A stretch of DNA of 64,000 nucleotides. Origin: an uncultured Phascolarctobacterium sp. (GTDB taxonomy: Bacteria > Bacillota > Negativicutes > Acidaminococcales > Acidaminococcaceae). Shown one piece after another: positions 33,292-41,720 of the stretch; position 1 is the stretch's first letter, and every line of letters begins with the position of its first letter. The position numbers were made by a program, and so were the translations under genes. A model generated the notes under the pieces. It saw only the letters and a list, made by a program, of their open reading frames with translations. It did not search any database and was not told where the DNA came from. Location: the NCBI GenBank assembly GCA_900545025.1, contig UQXH01000010.1, forward strand, positions 3,364 through 67,363, in the 5' to 3' direction.

Positions 33292-33861
33292 TTAATTGCC
33301 TTTCCCTCCGTGTACAACAACCTCCAGCTTGCCGCTTTCCGGACAGAATATCAGGCCGTGCACAATTACATCGTCCGGCAGCAGCGGATTACGCTTAATC
33401 GCGTCTACTGTCTTAGCTACATTTTCGCGGGGATGATGGAAAGCATCTACCCATTTGGCAAATTCTCCTTCCACAGCGGCAATGGCTTCAGGTTTGATGC
33501 CGCGTGCCAGCATCCGTGCTTTCAGCGACTCGGAGGTAGAATGCTGCATGCCGCAGTCCTCATGCCCCACTACCATGATCTCCGTCACGCCCAGCTCATA
33601 GACAGCCACCATCAGGCTGCGGATGACCTCATCAAAAGGCCCGGTAATCATATTGCCTGCCGCCTTGATAATCTTCGCCTCGCCGCGGGAAATCCCCATA
33701 GCAGGCTCCAAAAAATCTACCAGACGTGTATCCATGCAGGTATAGATTGCCAGCTGCTTAGCCGGATACTTGCTGACACCGTCGTTACGATGCAGGTAGC
33801 TTTCAGGCAAGCCTGCCACGAACTTTGCGTTTTCTTCCAAGATTTGTTCCAATAATGCCAT
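33292..33861 (-). CDS. Beta-class carbonic anhydrase
   Basis: Interconverts CO2 and bicarbonate. The 189-residue protein has the zinc ligands Cys42 (in TCMDTR), His100 and Cys103 (VVGHEDCGM), and the Asp44/Arg46 dyad expected for the open, active site. KAAGNMITGPFDEVIRSLMVAVYELG is the typical helix between them. I chose ATG 33861 behind GAGGGG; longer frames lack a ribosome site. Likely supplies bicarbonate for carboxylations such as succinate or propionate metabolism (inference). Confidence 0.93.
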   Translation of the reverse strand: MALLEQILEENAKFVAGLPESYLHRNDGVSKYPAKQLAIYTCMDTRLVDFLEPAMGISRGEAKIIKAAGNMITGPFDEVIRSLMVAVYELGVTEIMVVGHEDCGMQHSTSESLKARMLARGIKPEAIAAVEGEFAKWVDAFHHPRENVAKTVDAIKRNPLLPDDVIVHGLIFCPESGKLEVVVHGGKGN

Positions 33862-33946
33862 AATGACCCCTCTTTCTTCATTAGAAAAAATTTCGCTATT
33901 TATTTTTACACATAATTTATGTGCAGACAGCTTAGTCAGTTTTCCC

Positions 33947-34444
33947 TTACAGCTTAGGGCGCAGATAAACAGCAAAAAAGCCTATATAGAGTAACGAACA
34001 GCCAATTATCCAGATATATTTATATTGCTGACTACGGGTATACGTCTCTGCTGTCAGCTCCGGCTCTACGGTCAGATACCTGTTGGTCGACTTAATTGCC
34101 AGTACCCTGCGTACAACACTCTTCTTTTCCGCCAGCATCTGCTTAGCAGTATATTCACCGGCAGTATCAAGTCTGTATCTGTAAGACGAATGGCCCTGCG
34201 CCCTATAATGCAGTACATATACTATCTTAGTAGGATGCAGACGCCTCTGCCGGGCTGTCGCGCCGGTATTTTCTCTTTGTACAGGCACAATCTTACAGGG
34301 AATAAATTCATATACGCCTTTATCTTCATAGTCAGAAGCCGGGCGGACGGACGAGATATTCTTAATACCCATCCCAGCGCCGATAATCGCTACTATCAGC
34401 AGCGCTATGCTTATTATCCTCCAGAGATTCCCTTTGCCCGACAT
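33947..34444 (-). CDS. Membrane protein with two TM segments, function unknown
   Basis: About 165 residues, with helices near 9-29 (RIISIALLIVAIIGAGMGI) and near 142-162 (YKYIWIIGCSLLYIGFFAVYL). They flank a soluble, basic beta-rich middle that contains IVYVLHYRAQGHSSYRYRLDTAGEYTAKQ. The topology resembles DUF3592-type proteins but I cannot confirm it. I chose ATG 34444, nine bases after AGAAGG; an in-frame TTG touches that site. Minus strand, upstream of the carbonic anhydrase gene. Confidence 0.6.
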   Translation of the reverse strand: MSGKGNLWRIISIALLIVAIIGAGMGIKNISSVRPASDYEDKGVYEFIPCKIVPVQRENTGATARQRRLHPTKIVYVLHYRAQGHSSYRYRLDTAGEYTAKQMLAEKKSVVRRVLAIKSTNRYLTVEPELTAETYTRSQQYKYIWIIGCSLLYIGFFAVYLRPKL

Positions 34445-34569
34445 CGTAATCAACCTTCTTTTACCCTACATATTGTTCAGAACAACTATAGCTATCTATA
34501 ATTATAAATACTATCAATATCATCTATTCCCTGCATAGATTGGTAAAAGGTATTGAATTATTTTATTTA

Positions 34570-34600
34570 ATAAAAATGGACACACAAAGTATCCATTTTA
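34570..34600 (-). terminator. Terminator downstream of the XRE regulator
   Basis: On the minus strand AAAATGGATAC-TTTGT-GTGTCCATTTTTATT forms a hairpin with an imperfect centre and a T-rich tail, about 45 bases after the regulator's stop. Moderately convincing. Confidence 0.6.
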
Positions 34601-34642
34601 TAATTATCTGTTATTTAGTTTTATTTTGTAATAACTAATCCG

Positions 34643-35011
34643 TTATTTTCTTTCCAAATCACAATTATTTATTTTATACTCCTTGCCTAATGCAATCAAT
34701 CCAAGGGCTTTAAGCAAATCTTCAGCAGAAAGCCCACTTAAAGAGTCTGCACTTAAACCTCCTTTAGACTGCTTCCTTTCAGAAATATCTCCATATACCA
34801 GCGTATCTATACTACACTGCAGACATTTCTCTATCTTCATCGCTGTCGAAAGGCTTATCCCTGTATTACCATTTTCAATATTACTCATGTGGGTCTGAGA
34901 AATTTCCAGCAGCTTGGCCAGCTGTATCTGCGTTATACCTCTGCTGATACGTATTTTTCTGACATTTGCACCTATCACTTTATTATCTACAGCCTTTATT
35001 TCTTCAATCAT
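34643..35011 (-). CDS. XRE-family helix-turn-helix regulator
   Basis: The 122-residue protein has a Cro/C1-type HTH at about residues 13-67: VIGANVRKIRISRGITQIQLAKLLEISQTHMSNIENG. A short helical tail (SADSLSGLSAEDLLKALGLIALGKEY) follows that may dimerise. I chose ATG 35011 behind GGAGGTGA. The gene lies 175 bases beyond the end of the large autotransporter on the same strand and shares its low GC. It may regulate it or be unrelated; target unknown. The size is that of SinR-like or phage-type regulators. Confidence 0.85.
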   Translation of the reverse strand: MIEEIKAVDNKVIGANVRKIRISRGITQIQLAKLLEISQTHMSNIENGNTGISLSTAMKIEKCLQCSIDTLVYGDISERKQSKGGLSADSLSGLSAEDLLKALGLIALGKEYKINNCDLERK

Positions 35012-35093
35012 TTTATCACCTCCGAGAGTAAAAGCTTTGCCTCTTTTATTTGTACTCTTATTTTTTGCGTTCTTATACCTTATCAAACTGATT

Positions 35094-35132
35094 GAAAATA
35101 AGGCGGACAAAAATGCCCGCCTTAAAATTTTA
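35094..35132. terminator. Intrinsic terminator after the autotransporter gene
   Basis: AAGGCGG(A)CA pairs with TG(C)CCGCCTT around AAAA with one mismatch, flanked by AT-rich runs on both sides. It lies 55 bases past the autotransporter stop and before the XRE gene. Confidence 0.8.
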
Positions 35133-35185
35133 CAATTTGCAACTATAACTCGCTGCTATCCACATATAGTATCTTTGATTTTAAT

Positions 35186-38167
35186 TTAGAAGCTGTAACG
35201 TATACCTGCATTCCACTGCCATGGAGTTGCTACATCGCCGCCATAGGTTTTCTCTATATCAAAATACAGGTGAGTAGCGTCGCTGAGATTGAGGTTAGTA
35301 CCTACACCAACTTCCCACCAGCCACCGCCGAGATCCTGTTCAAAACCTCTTGTAACATTGCCTTTAGTAAATCTGATGTCTGTTTCACCATCAAAATCAT
35401 ACAGATAGCTTGCCCTTACATATGCATTACCTTGTTTAAAGTCTTTGCCAAGAGCAAAACCAACGCGGCCTACCAAGCTGTCCATACCATCCTGATTTAC
35501 AGATACACCATTATCTGTCATATAATTAACACTGCCTATTTTTCCATAGGTTAATTCTACCTGCGGCTCAATCCACATACCATTATCCTGTTTAAAACGT
35601 TTACCATACTCTGCACTTACAGAATAGCCATTTGTTTCATAATCACCACTTCCTGCACCGCCAATTACGTCAAAATCATGGTCAAGACGCGCATATTTAG
35701 CAATCAAATCAATAAAGCTACCATCATCGTTAAGATAGCTGCCATATACGGATAACCCTGTATGTTTATTTTCACCGCTGCCGCCATTAAAGCTGCTTTC
35801 TCCTTCAGTATAACTTAAAGCAGCACCTACAGTCCAATTTTTATTGGTACTGAGTTTTTCATCATAACCTAACTGATAGGTATTATATTGATTTTTTATG
35901 CTCTTATAGGTGCCTTCTCCGCGTACCATACGAGCCCAAACGCCGTGTTCGCCCTTACTGTCACGCAATTCCCCCAGTCGTTTATTCATATCGTTGTTTT
36001 CTGCACGCCAAGTCATCAAAGCAATACTTGCCATATTACTGATAGCATCGTTAGAAGTATTTACTCCTTCTTTAACACTATCTGCAACAATTTCACCATT
36101 TTCATTTACTTCTGCTGTAATAACACCAGTTACAGAAGTAGCAGCCAGCATAGCATTAGTTGCTGCTATTTTTTCTTCCGCGCCAGTATTATCTTTAATT
36201 TGTTGTGCTACTTGTTGTAATCCATCTTCTACGCCATTTTGTACAAGGTTTTCCGCATAAGCCGAAGTTGCAGCGGCGGTTAGCTGTGTGCCCCCTGCAA
36301 TGGATTTAGTAATGGCCATTTTGTTTTCGTTGCTGGCTACATTAACGATACCTATACCAGATATATTTTCGATTTGCAGTTCCTGATCTTCCATCTTATC
36401 AAGATTTATTATGCCATTATTTAAAGTAAGATTATTAAGAGCCACATATGCAGAACCTTGTTTGCCATCTGTACCAGTTGTATTTACCTGAGTAGCATTC
36501 CATTGTGCTCCATTGGATAATGTTATATTACAGCTATCAACACTTAATTTATCTTTTATATCCTCATAAGTTGTACTGCCTTCATTCTTTAATGCCCAAT
36601 CTACCATGGTATTACCTTCCCATACAGAATTAGTACCACTAAGATTAATATTTACATCTGCGTCAACTTTTGTTCCTGAGGTTTTTTCATCATAAGCAAA
36701 ATTAATATCGCCATATAATTTTGTTGTATTATTGATATCTGTTTCATCCGTATTAATATTAAGTACAGAATCTCCTCTTGTTATAATAGCGTTATCCCCA
36801 TGCACTTCAATATTGCCGTGAACATTCATCTGCCCTTGACTCATAGTTACTAACCCAGCAGACTGACCTTCTTTATCTGAAGTACTGCTTACATAAATAT
36901 TATCTGCATTAATATTAATATTTGCTAAATTATCAGCTGCATCAGTACTATTATTTTGGGCACTAATTCCATAAGCCCAGGCATCACCAGTAGCATTTGT
37001 AATTACGTTTAAAGACTTTGTATTGATATCTATAGTGCCACTCTTTACTGCCCAAATACCAACATTAACATTTTCTCCATTATTTGCATTTATTGAATCA
37101 GCTTTAATATTTATATAATCACTATTATTACCGCCCAAAGCTACCTTCTTACCATCTTGAGCAATTATACCTCTTGCTGTATCAGCAGTAGCGGTTAAAT
37201 CCAAATTTCCATCTACTTTTAATACAGCTTCATAATTATCACCAGCTACAAAATTGGTAGCCTCCATACCAATAGCTTTACCGCCTTCCGCATTATTGAC
37301 AACAGTAACAAAAGCATTTCCTAAAGTAGTGTTGGCTTTACCAGAAGTATTCCCCATAGTAGAATTATAAAAACCATCAATCACTTTTACACCAACAGCT
37401 AATCCTGCTGCATCTTTACCTGAAGTAACATTTGTCCCGTATCCATTTGTTACAACCTTAATAACCGTATCACCTTTTAAGTCAACGTTACCAGCTTCAT
37501 TTAAAATCCCATATACTGGTGTTGCTTTATCAGATGTACTTGTTCCAGTAACACTAATTTCTGTTTTAGTATTTTTGGAAGCGATAACATCTGCTGCGTA
37601 TGCTGAAATACCTGCCGCTTCACAGTAAGTACCTTGTTCTTGTCTTGCAACATCAGTCATAACATTTATCTTTAATGTATTACCATTAAATTTTAAAATT
37701 GCAATATCGTCATTGCCGCCAAGGGCTGAAATACCATATGCTGATTTGCCATTTTCTCCTTTTACAATAGTAGTAAACTGGGCATCGTTATTAAATGTAA
37801 CATTACCAGCATATAAGCAAATTGCATTAGCCGAATTATTTCCTGTACCTGTCAAATTCGTAGAAACACTAACATCAGCTTTGCCATCATAAGTAAAATT
37901 TTTACCATTTTGAGAAATAAATAATGCTGATACACCGCTATTTGTAGTTTGAGTTCCCTGATTCAGAGTAAAATCATAAACAATATCTTTGTCAATCATT
38001 GTATCAGTATCAGGTGCCGCTACTCCAACACTATGTTGAGCTGGTTGGTTAAGTACTAAATCTTTACTAAATCCGTCAGTAAAATCATCAGCCCATACAC
38101 TACACGGTGCCATCATTAACACACTTAAAGTTACTGCTTGGACAATTTTTTTCTTAACCTTTTTCAT
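35186..38167 (-). CDS. Autotransporter (type Va secretion) outer-membrane protein
   Basis: About 993 residues. A Sec signal peptide comes first (KKVKKKIVQAVTLSVLMMAPCSVWA, cleavage before DD). A passenger of about 680 residues follows, dominated by Asn/Thr/Gly/Asp repeats with recurring NINADNIYV, NITLSNGAQWN and LNNGIINLDKM strands, as in beta-helix passengers. The C-terminal beta-barrel (about 720-993) starts near MNKRLGELRDSKGEHGVWARMVRG and ends WQWNAGIRYSF, the terminal Phe needed for BAM insertion. There are three consecutive ATG codons at 38167-38173; the last two fit AAAGGA best. The gene is visibly AT-richer than its neighbours. Surface adhesion is likely but unproven. Its promoter has a G8 tract. 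Confidence 0.93.
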   Translation of the reverse strand: MKKVKKKIVQAVTLSVLMMAPCSVWADDFTDGFSKDLVLNQPAQHSVGVAAPDTDTMIDKDIVYDFTLNQGTQTTNSGVSALFISQNGKNFTYDGKADVSVSTNLTGTGNNSANAICLYAGNVTFNNDAQFTTIVKGENGKSAYGISALGGNDDIAILKFNGNTLKINVMTDVARQEQGTYCEAAGISAYAADVIASKNTKTEISVTGTSTSDKATPVYGILNEAGNVDLKGDTVIKVVTNGYGTNVTSGKDAAGLAVGVKVIDGFYNSTMGNTSGKANTTLGNAFVTVVNNAEGGKAIGMEATNFVAGDNYEAVLKVDGNLDLTATADTARGIIAQDGKKVALGGNNSDYINIKADSINANNGENVNVGIWAVKSGTIDINTKSLNVITNATGDAWAYGISAQNNSTDAADNLANININADNIYVSSTSDKEGQSAGLVTMSQGQMNVHGNIEVHGDNAIITRGDSVLNINTDETDINNTTKLYGDINFAYDEKTSGTKVDADVNINLSGTNSVWEGNTMVDWALKNEGSTTYEDIKDKLSVDSCNITLSNGAQWNATQVNTTGTDGKQGSAYVALNNLTLNNGIINLDKMEDQELQIENISGIGIVNVASNENKMAITKSIAGGTQLTAAATSAYAENLVQNGVEDGLQQVAQQIKDNTGAEEKIAATNAMLAATSVTGVITAEVNENGEIVADSVKEGVNTSNDAISNMASIALMTWRAENNDMNKRLGELRDSKGEHGVWARMVRGEGTYKSIKNQYNTYQLGYDEKLSTNKNWTVGAALSYTEGESSFNGGSGENKHTGLSVYGSYLNDDGSFIDLIAKYARLDHDFDVIGGAGSGDYETNGYSVSAEYGKRFKQDNGMWIEPQVELTYGKIGSVNYMTDNGVSVNQDGMDSLVGRVGFALGKDFKQGNAYVRASYLYDFDGETDIRFTKGNVTRGFEQDLGGGWWEVGVGTNLNLSDATHLYFDIEKTYGGDVATPWQWNAGIRYSF

Positions 38168-38229
38168 CATCATCCATCCTTTCACTTGTTTCATACATTT
38201 TCTCACACTTATTCTACAAGTGTTATCGT

Positions 38230-38258
38230 AATTATATCACTGTTGTACCCCCCCCGCA
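38230..38258 (-). promoter_or_regulatory. Autotransporter promoter with G8 homopolymer in the spacer
   Basis: On the minus strand -10 TATAAT (38230-38235) is preceded by exactly 17 bases and then TTGCGG (38253-38258). The run of eight G (C8 on the plus strand, 38247-38254) spans the end of the -35 and the first six bases of the spacer. Loss or gain of one G changes the spacer to 16 or 18. The start codon is about 55 bases downstream of the expected transcription start. Confidence 0.75.
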
Positions 38259-38344
38259 AGACTATTTTAAGGATATAAGCTCTATATTCTATCAGTCCCG
38301 TATCTGGCAATATGTGAAGGATAAAATAGGTGAGTTTCAAAATA

Positions 38345-38399
38345 CAAGAAAACCTCCCTTACTTTTTAATACCTAAAAAATAAAGGAGGTTTTTATCTA
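38345..38399 (-). terminator. Terminator of the hcp operon
   Basis: On the minus strand AAAACCTCCTT pairs with AAGGGAGGTTTT across an AT-rich loop of about 25 bases, followed by TTCTTG. It begins about 30 bases after the hcp stop. Confidence 0.7.
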
Positions 38400-38428
38400 T
38401 TTTTACACTCTATAAAATAACGGAGCAG

Positions 38429-40072
38429 TTATTCATTTTTATCGTTAAAAAAGAAAGCTATATCATCTTCTACAGTGCCGATGCCGGCAATACCAAATTT
38501 CTCAACCAGCACTTTTGCTACATTAGGACTGAGGAAAGCAGGCAGCGTGGGACCCAAATGAATATTTTTCACTCCAAGATACAACAGCGCCAGTAAAACA
38601 ATGACAGCCTTTTGTTCATACCAGGCAATATTATAAACGATAGGCAGGTCATTAATATCTTGCAGTCCAAAAACTTCTTTGAGTTTTAAAGCGATGACTG
38701 CCAAAGAATAGGAATCGTTGCATTGACCGGCATCCAAAACACGCGGGATGCCATTTATATCGCCTAAAGCAAGCTTATTATACTTATATTTGGCACAGCC
38801 TGCTGTCAGGATTACGGTATCTTGCGGCAGAGCCCTGGCAAATTCAGTATAGTACTCACGATTTTTAGCACGTCCGTCACATCCGGCCATGACGACAAAC
38901 TTTTTGATTGCTCCGCTTTTAACAGCTTCCACGACTTTATCTGCCAAAGCCAGGACCTGCGCATGAGCAAAACCGCCGATAATGGTCCCGGTCTCAAGTT
39001 CAGCCGGCGCAGAGCATTTTTTTGCGTGCTCAATTATTACAGAAAAATCTTTCTTCTCGCCAATCTCTCCCGGAATATGAGTACACCCAGGGAAACCCGC
39101 TGCCCCGGTAGTATACAGTCTGTTTCTGTAACTGTCTTTAGGCGGCACGATACAGTTGGTCGTCATCAGGATGGGCCCGTGAAAAGCTTCAAATTCTTCC
39201 TTCTGCTTCCACCACGCATTGCCATAATTCCCGACAAAATTAGGATATTTTTTAAAAGCCGGATAATAATGAGCGGGCAGCATTTCAGAATGAGTATAGA
39301 CATCTACGCCTGTCCCCTGTGTCTGCTCCAGCAGCATCTCCAGGTCACGCAGGTCATGGCCGGATACTAAGATGCCGGGATTCTTTCCCGCGCCAATATT
39401 GACCCGGGTAATTTCCGGGTCGCCATAAGCGTCTGTATTAGCTTTATCCAGCATGGCCATGCCGGCTACGCCATATTTGCCCGTTTCCATAGCTAATGCC
39501 AGCAAAGCTTCCGCGCTGAGACCATCATCCAAAGTCGCTGCCAATGCTTTCTGCAAAAATACGTCTACAGCTTCATCGTCCTTTAATAGTGCATTGGCAT
39601 GTTTGGAATAAGCCGCCAGGCCTTTCAGTCCATAAGTAATGAGCTCTCGCAGAGAACGGATATCTTCATCCGCAGTAGCAAGGACGCCTACGGCAGCAGC
39701 CTTGGCTGCCCAATCGCCTGTACCATCCCAGCGTGCAGCTTCGGGCAAACCGCCAGCATCCTGTACCTGTGCCAGCAATGCTTGTTTCGCAGTCAGTGTA
39801 GTCTGAATCCTTGCCCTGATGCTTTCCTGGTCAAAGTTGGCATTAGTAATCGTGGTAAACAAGTTCAAGGTAATCAGATGATTTATCTCAGCTGTTACCA
39901 GCTTACCTTCCTGCCGCAGCGCAGTCGTAACAGCAGCCAGTCCTTTGGTAACATAGACCAACAGGTCCTGTACAGCCGCAACTTCCGGCTTTTTGCCGCA
40001 TACGCCGGAAACAGTGCAGCCTGTGCACCCGGCTGTTTCCTGACATTGATAGCAAAACATTTTTTGTTCCAT
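38429..40072 (-). CDS. hcp: Hybrid cluster protein (hydroxylamine reductase)
   Basis: Anaerobic nitric-oxide/hydroxylamine reductase used against nitrosative stress. The 547 residues begin MEQKMFCYQCQETAG with the N-terminal cluster cysteines Cys7, Cys10, Cys19 and Cys25. Later segments hold the hybrid [4Fe-2O-2S] cluster ligands (MTTNCIVPP, GCTHIPG, AGCDGR, TAGCAKYKY, DAGQCNDSYS). GGAGG precedes the ATG. It follows a ferredoxin gene by 30 bases and is divergent from a Crp/Fnr regulator, the typical HcpR-hcp arrangement. Confidence 0.97.
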   Translation of the reverse strand: MEQKMFCYQCQETAGCTGCTVSGVCGKKPEVAAVQDLLVYVTKGLAAVTTALRQEGKLVTAEINHLITLNLFTTITNANFDQESIRARIQTTLTAKQALLAQVQDAGGLPEAARWDGTGDWAAKAAAVGVLATADEDIRSLRELITYGLKGLAAYSKHANALLKDDEAVDVFLQKALAATLDDGLSAEALLALAMETGKYGVAGMAMLDKANTDAYGDPEITRVNIGAGKNPGILVSGHDLRDLEMLLEQTQGTGVDVYTHSEMLPAHYYPAFKKYPNFVGNYGNAWWKQKEEFEAFHGPILMTTNCIVPPKDSYRNRLYTTGAAGFPGCTHIPGEIGEKKDFSVIIEHAKKCSAPAELETGTIIGGFAHAQVLALADKVVEAVKSGAIKKFVVMAGCDGRAKNREYYTEFARALPQDTVILTAGCAKYKYNKLALGDINGIPRVLDAGQCNDSYSLAVIALKLKEVFGLQDINDLPIVYNIAWYEQKAVIVLLALLYLGVKNIHLGPTLPAFLSPNVAKVLVEKFGIAGIGTVEDDIAFFFNDKNE

Positions 40073-40102
40073 ATATCTTTCCTCCTTACATTTCAGCAGA
40101 TT

Positions 40103-40807
40103 TTATTCTAAAATTTTTCCGTCAGGCGAGATGGTAATAACCTGCCAGGGAATAAATTTGCCGCTGGCCTGCAAAGCTTTTTTAGCTGCCATTTCCAGTC
40201 CGCCGCAGCAGGGAACTTCCATCCTGACGACAGTCACACTCCTGATATCATTACTTTGAATAATCTGCGTCAGTTTTTCACTGTAATCTGTATAATCAAG
40301 CTTAGGGCAGCCGATAAGCGTAATCTTACCGCGCATAAATTCATCGTGCATCCCGGCATAGGCATAGGCGCTGCAGTCAGCGGCAATCAGCAGTTTAGCG
40401 CCGTTAAGACAGGGCGCAGTAACAGGAAACAATTTAATCTGGCAGGGCCATTGCCCCAACTGCGATGCAGCCGGCTGCGCAGCAGTAGCGGAAACATCCT
40501 GCACAGGTTGAAGCCGCTGCAGCCTGCTGCCAGGACAGCCTGCAGCAGCTGCTGTATCAAACTGCTGACGCTTCTGCATATTGGCCTGCACAGCTTGTTC
40601 ATCATAAGCAGCTGCCTCCCTCTCTACAAAGAAAATGGCTCCTGTCGGACACACCGGCAGGCAGTCTCCCAATCCATCACAATAATCATCACGCAAAAGC
40701 CTGGCTTTTCCCTCCACCATGCCGATGGCGCCTTCATGACAAGCAGCTGCGCACGCACCGCAGCCGTTACATTTATTTTCATCAATCTGGATAATCTTCC
40801 TGAGCAC
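40103..40807 (-). CDS. 4Fe-4S ferredoxin-domain protein, likely Hcp electron donor
   Basis: About 234 residues. The N-terminal ferredoxin domain has two cluster motifs, KCNGCGACAAACHEGA and YCDGLGDCLPVCPTGA. The second is stretched, with three residues between its first two Cys. A linker region rich in Ala and Gln follows, then a C-terminal domain with ADCSAYAYAGMHDEFMRG, LIGCPKLDY and MEVPCCGGLE that may hold another metal site. I chose GTG 40807, eight bases after AAAGGA; the ATG three codons upstream touches that site. Co-transcribed with hcp, so it probably feeds electrons to it. Confidence 0.88.
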   Translation of the reverse strand: MLRKIIQIDENKCNGCGACAAACHEGAIGMVEGKARLLRDDYCDGLGDCLPVCPTGAIFFVEREAAAYDEQAVQANMQKRQQFDTAAAAGCPGSRLQRLQPVQDVSATAAQPAASQLGQWPCQIKLFPVTAPCLNGAKLLIAADCSAYAYAGMHDEFMRGKITLIGCPKLDYTDYSEKLTQIIQSNDIRSVTVVRMEVPCCGGLEMAAKKALQASGKFIPWQVITISPDGKILE

Positions 40808-40868
40808 CGTAATCATCCTTTCGCTTGTGTTTCTGTCATTACCATACTATAATTAAATCCATAAATCC

Positions 40869-40882
40869 GTTGTTATAACAAC
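40869..40882. promoter_or_regulatory. Perfect 14-bp palindrome, candidate Crp/Fnr (HcpR-type) operator
   Basis: GTTGTTATAACAAC lies between the ferredoxin-hcp operon and the divergent regulator gene. Measured to a TATGGT -10 at 40841-40846 on the minus strand, its centre falls about 41 bases upstream of the expected start. That is the class II activator position. On the plus strand it overlaps the region just before the regulator's ribosome site, allowing autorepression. Confidence 0.7.
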
Positions 40883-40897
40883 AAAAGGAGAAAAAAT

Positions 40898-41545
40898 ATG
40901 AATTTATCCCATACCCAGTTATTTCGCGGCCTGCAGGAAAAGGAAATAAAGACACTTTTAGAATGTCTGCATGCTTTTAAACGTAATTATAAAAAAGGAG
41001 AGACCATTCTTTCTGACGGCAGCGTAACGGAAAATATCGGCATCGTACTGTCCGGCATGGCTCTGATTTCCTGCAATGATATCTGGGGCAATACCAGTGT
41101 CTTAGGCAATGCTGCCCCCGGCTCCGTCTTTGCCGAAGTATATGCCTGCATTCCCGGGCAGCCCCTGCTGGTAACGGTATCGGCCGCAGAAGAGACCTGT
41201 ATATTATTTATAAACGCCAGACGTATTTTAACAACCTGTACTAATGCCTGTCCTGTTCACGCCAGACTTGCACGTAATCTGCTTACTGTCTGTGCCTATA
41301 AAAGTCTTCAGCTCTCGCAACGGATCCTGCATACCAGTGCCAAATCAATCCGGGGAAGGCTGATGTCCTATTTTTCCGAATGCGCCAAAAGTTCCGGCAG
41401 CAATTCTTTCCTTCTGCCTTATAACCGCCAGCAATTAGCCGATTATCTCAATGTTGACCGCAGCACTATGAGCAATGAACTTTCCAAGATGCAGAAAGAA
41501 GGCTTGCTTACCTACAAGAAAAATCATATTTTACTCAAGATTTAA
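40898..41545 (+). CDS. Crp/Fnr family transcriptional regulator (HcpR-like)
   Basis: The 215-residue protein has an N-terminal cyclic-nucleotide-binding-like sensor domain (about 1-130). A C-terminal winged HTH (about 145-215) includes NRQQLADYLNVDRSTMSNELSKMQKEGLL. The sensor lacks the four-Cys pattern of Fnr (scattered Cys at ECL, SCN, YAC, ETC, TTC, NAC), so heme or another ligand is more likely, as in HcpR/Dnr. Divergent from ferredoxin-hcp with a 14-bp palindrome between them, so activation of hcp in response to NO or nitrite is a strong inference. AGGAG precedes the ATG. Confidence 0.9.
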   Translation: MNLSHTQLFRGLQEKEIKTLLECLHAFKRNYKKGETILSDGSVTENIGIVLSGMALISCNDIWGNTSVLGNAAPGSVFAEVYACIPGQPLLVTVSAAEETCILFINARRILTTCTNACPVHARLARNLLTVCAYKSLQLSQRILHTSAKSIRGRLMSYFSECAKSSGSNSFLLPYNRQQLADYLNVDRSTMSNELSKMQKEGLLTYKKNHILLKI

Positions 41546-41673
41546 ACAATAAAAAAGACCTGCATATCAGTCCTCCAGAAGATAGCAAAAAATTTTTTAA
41601 TGGCTATGACTATAATGTACTACGTTTATTTTAAATACAGATTAAGCAAACCATAAATACAGGTAAAATATGT

Positions 41674-41706
41674 AAAAAAAAGCGGACGCTAAGCATCCGC
41701 TTTCAC
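41674..41706 (-). terminator. Terminator of the symporter gene
   Basis: On the minus strand AAAGCGGATGC-TTA-GCGTCCGCTTT (one wobble) is followed by TTTTTT. It starts about 15 bases after the stop at 41721. Confidence 0.9.
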
Positions 41707-41720
41707 TTTACTATTTACAA

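Noticed and set aside
36000..38100. Asn/Thr-rich repeats in the autotransporter passenger as tandem DNA repeats
   Set aside because: The similarity is at protein level (beta-helix rungs); I saw no exact DNA repeat units.
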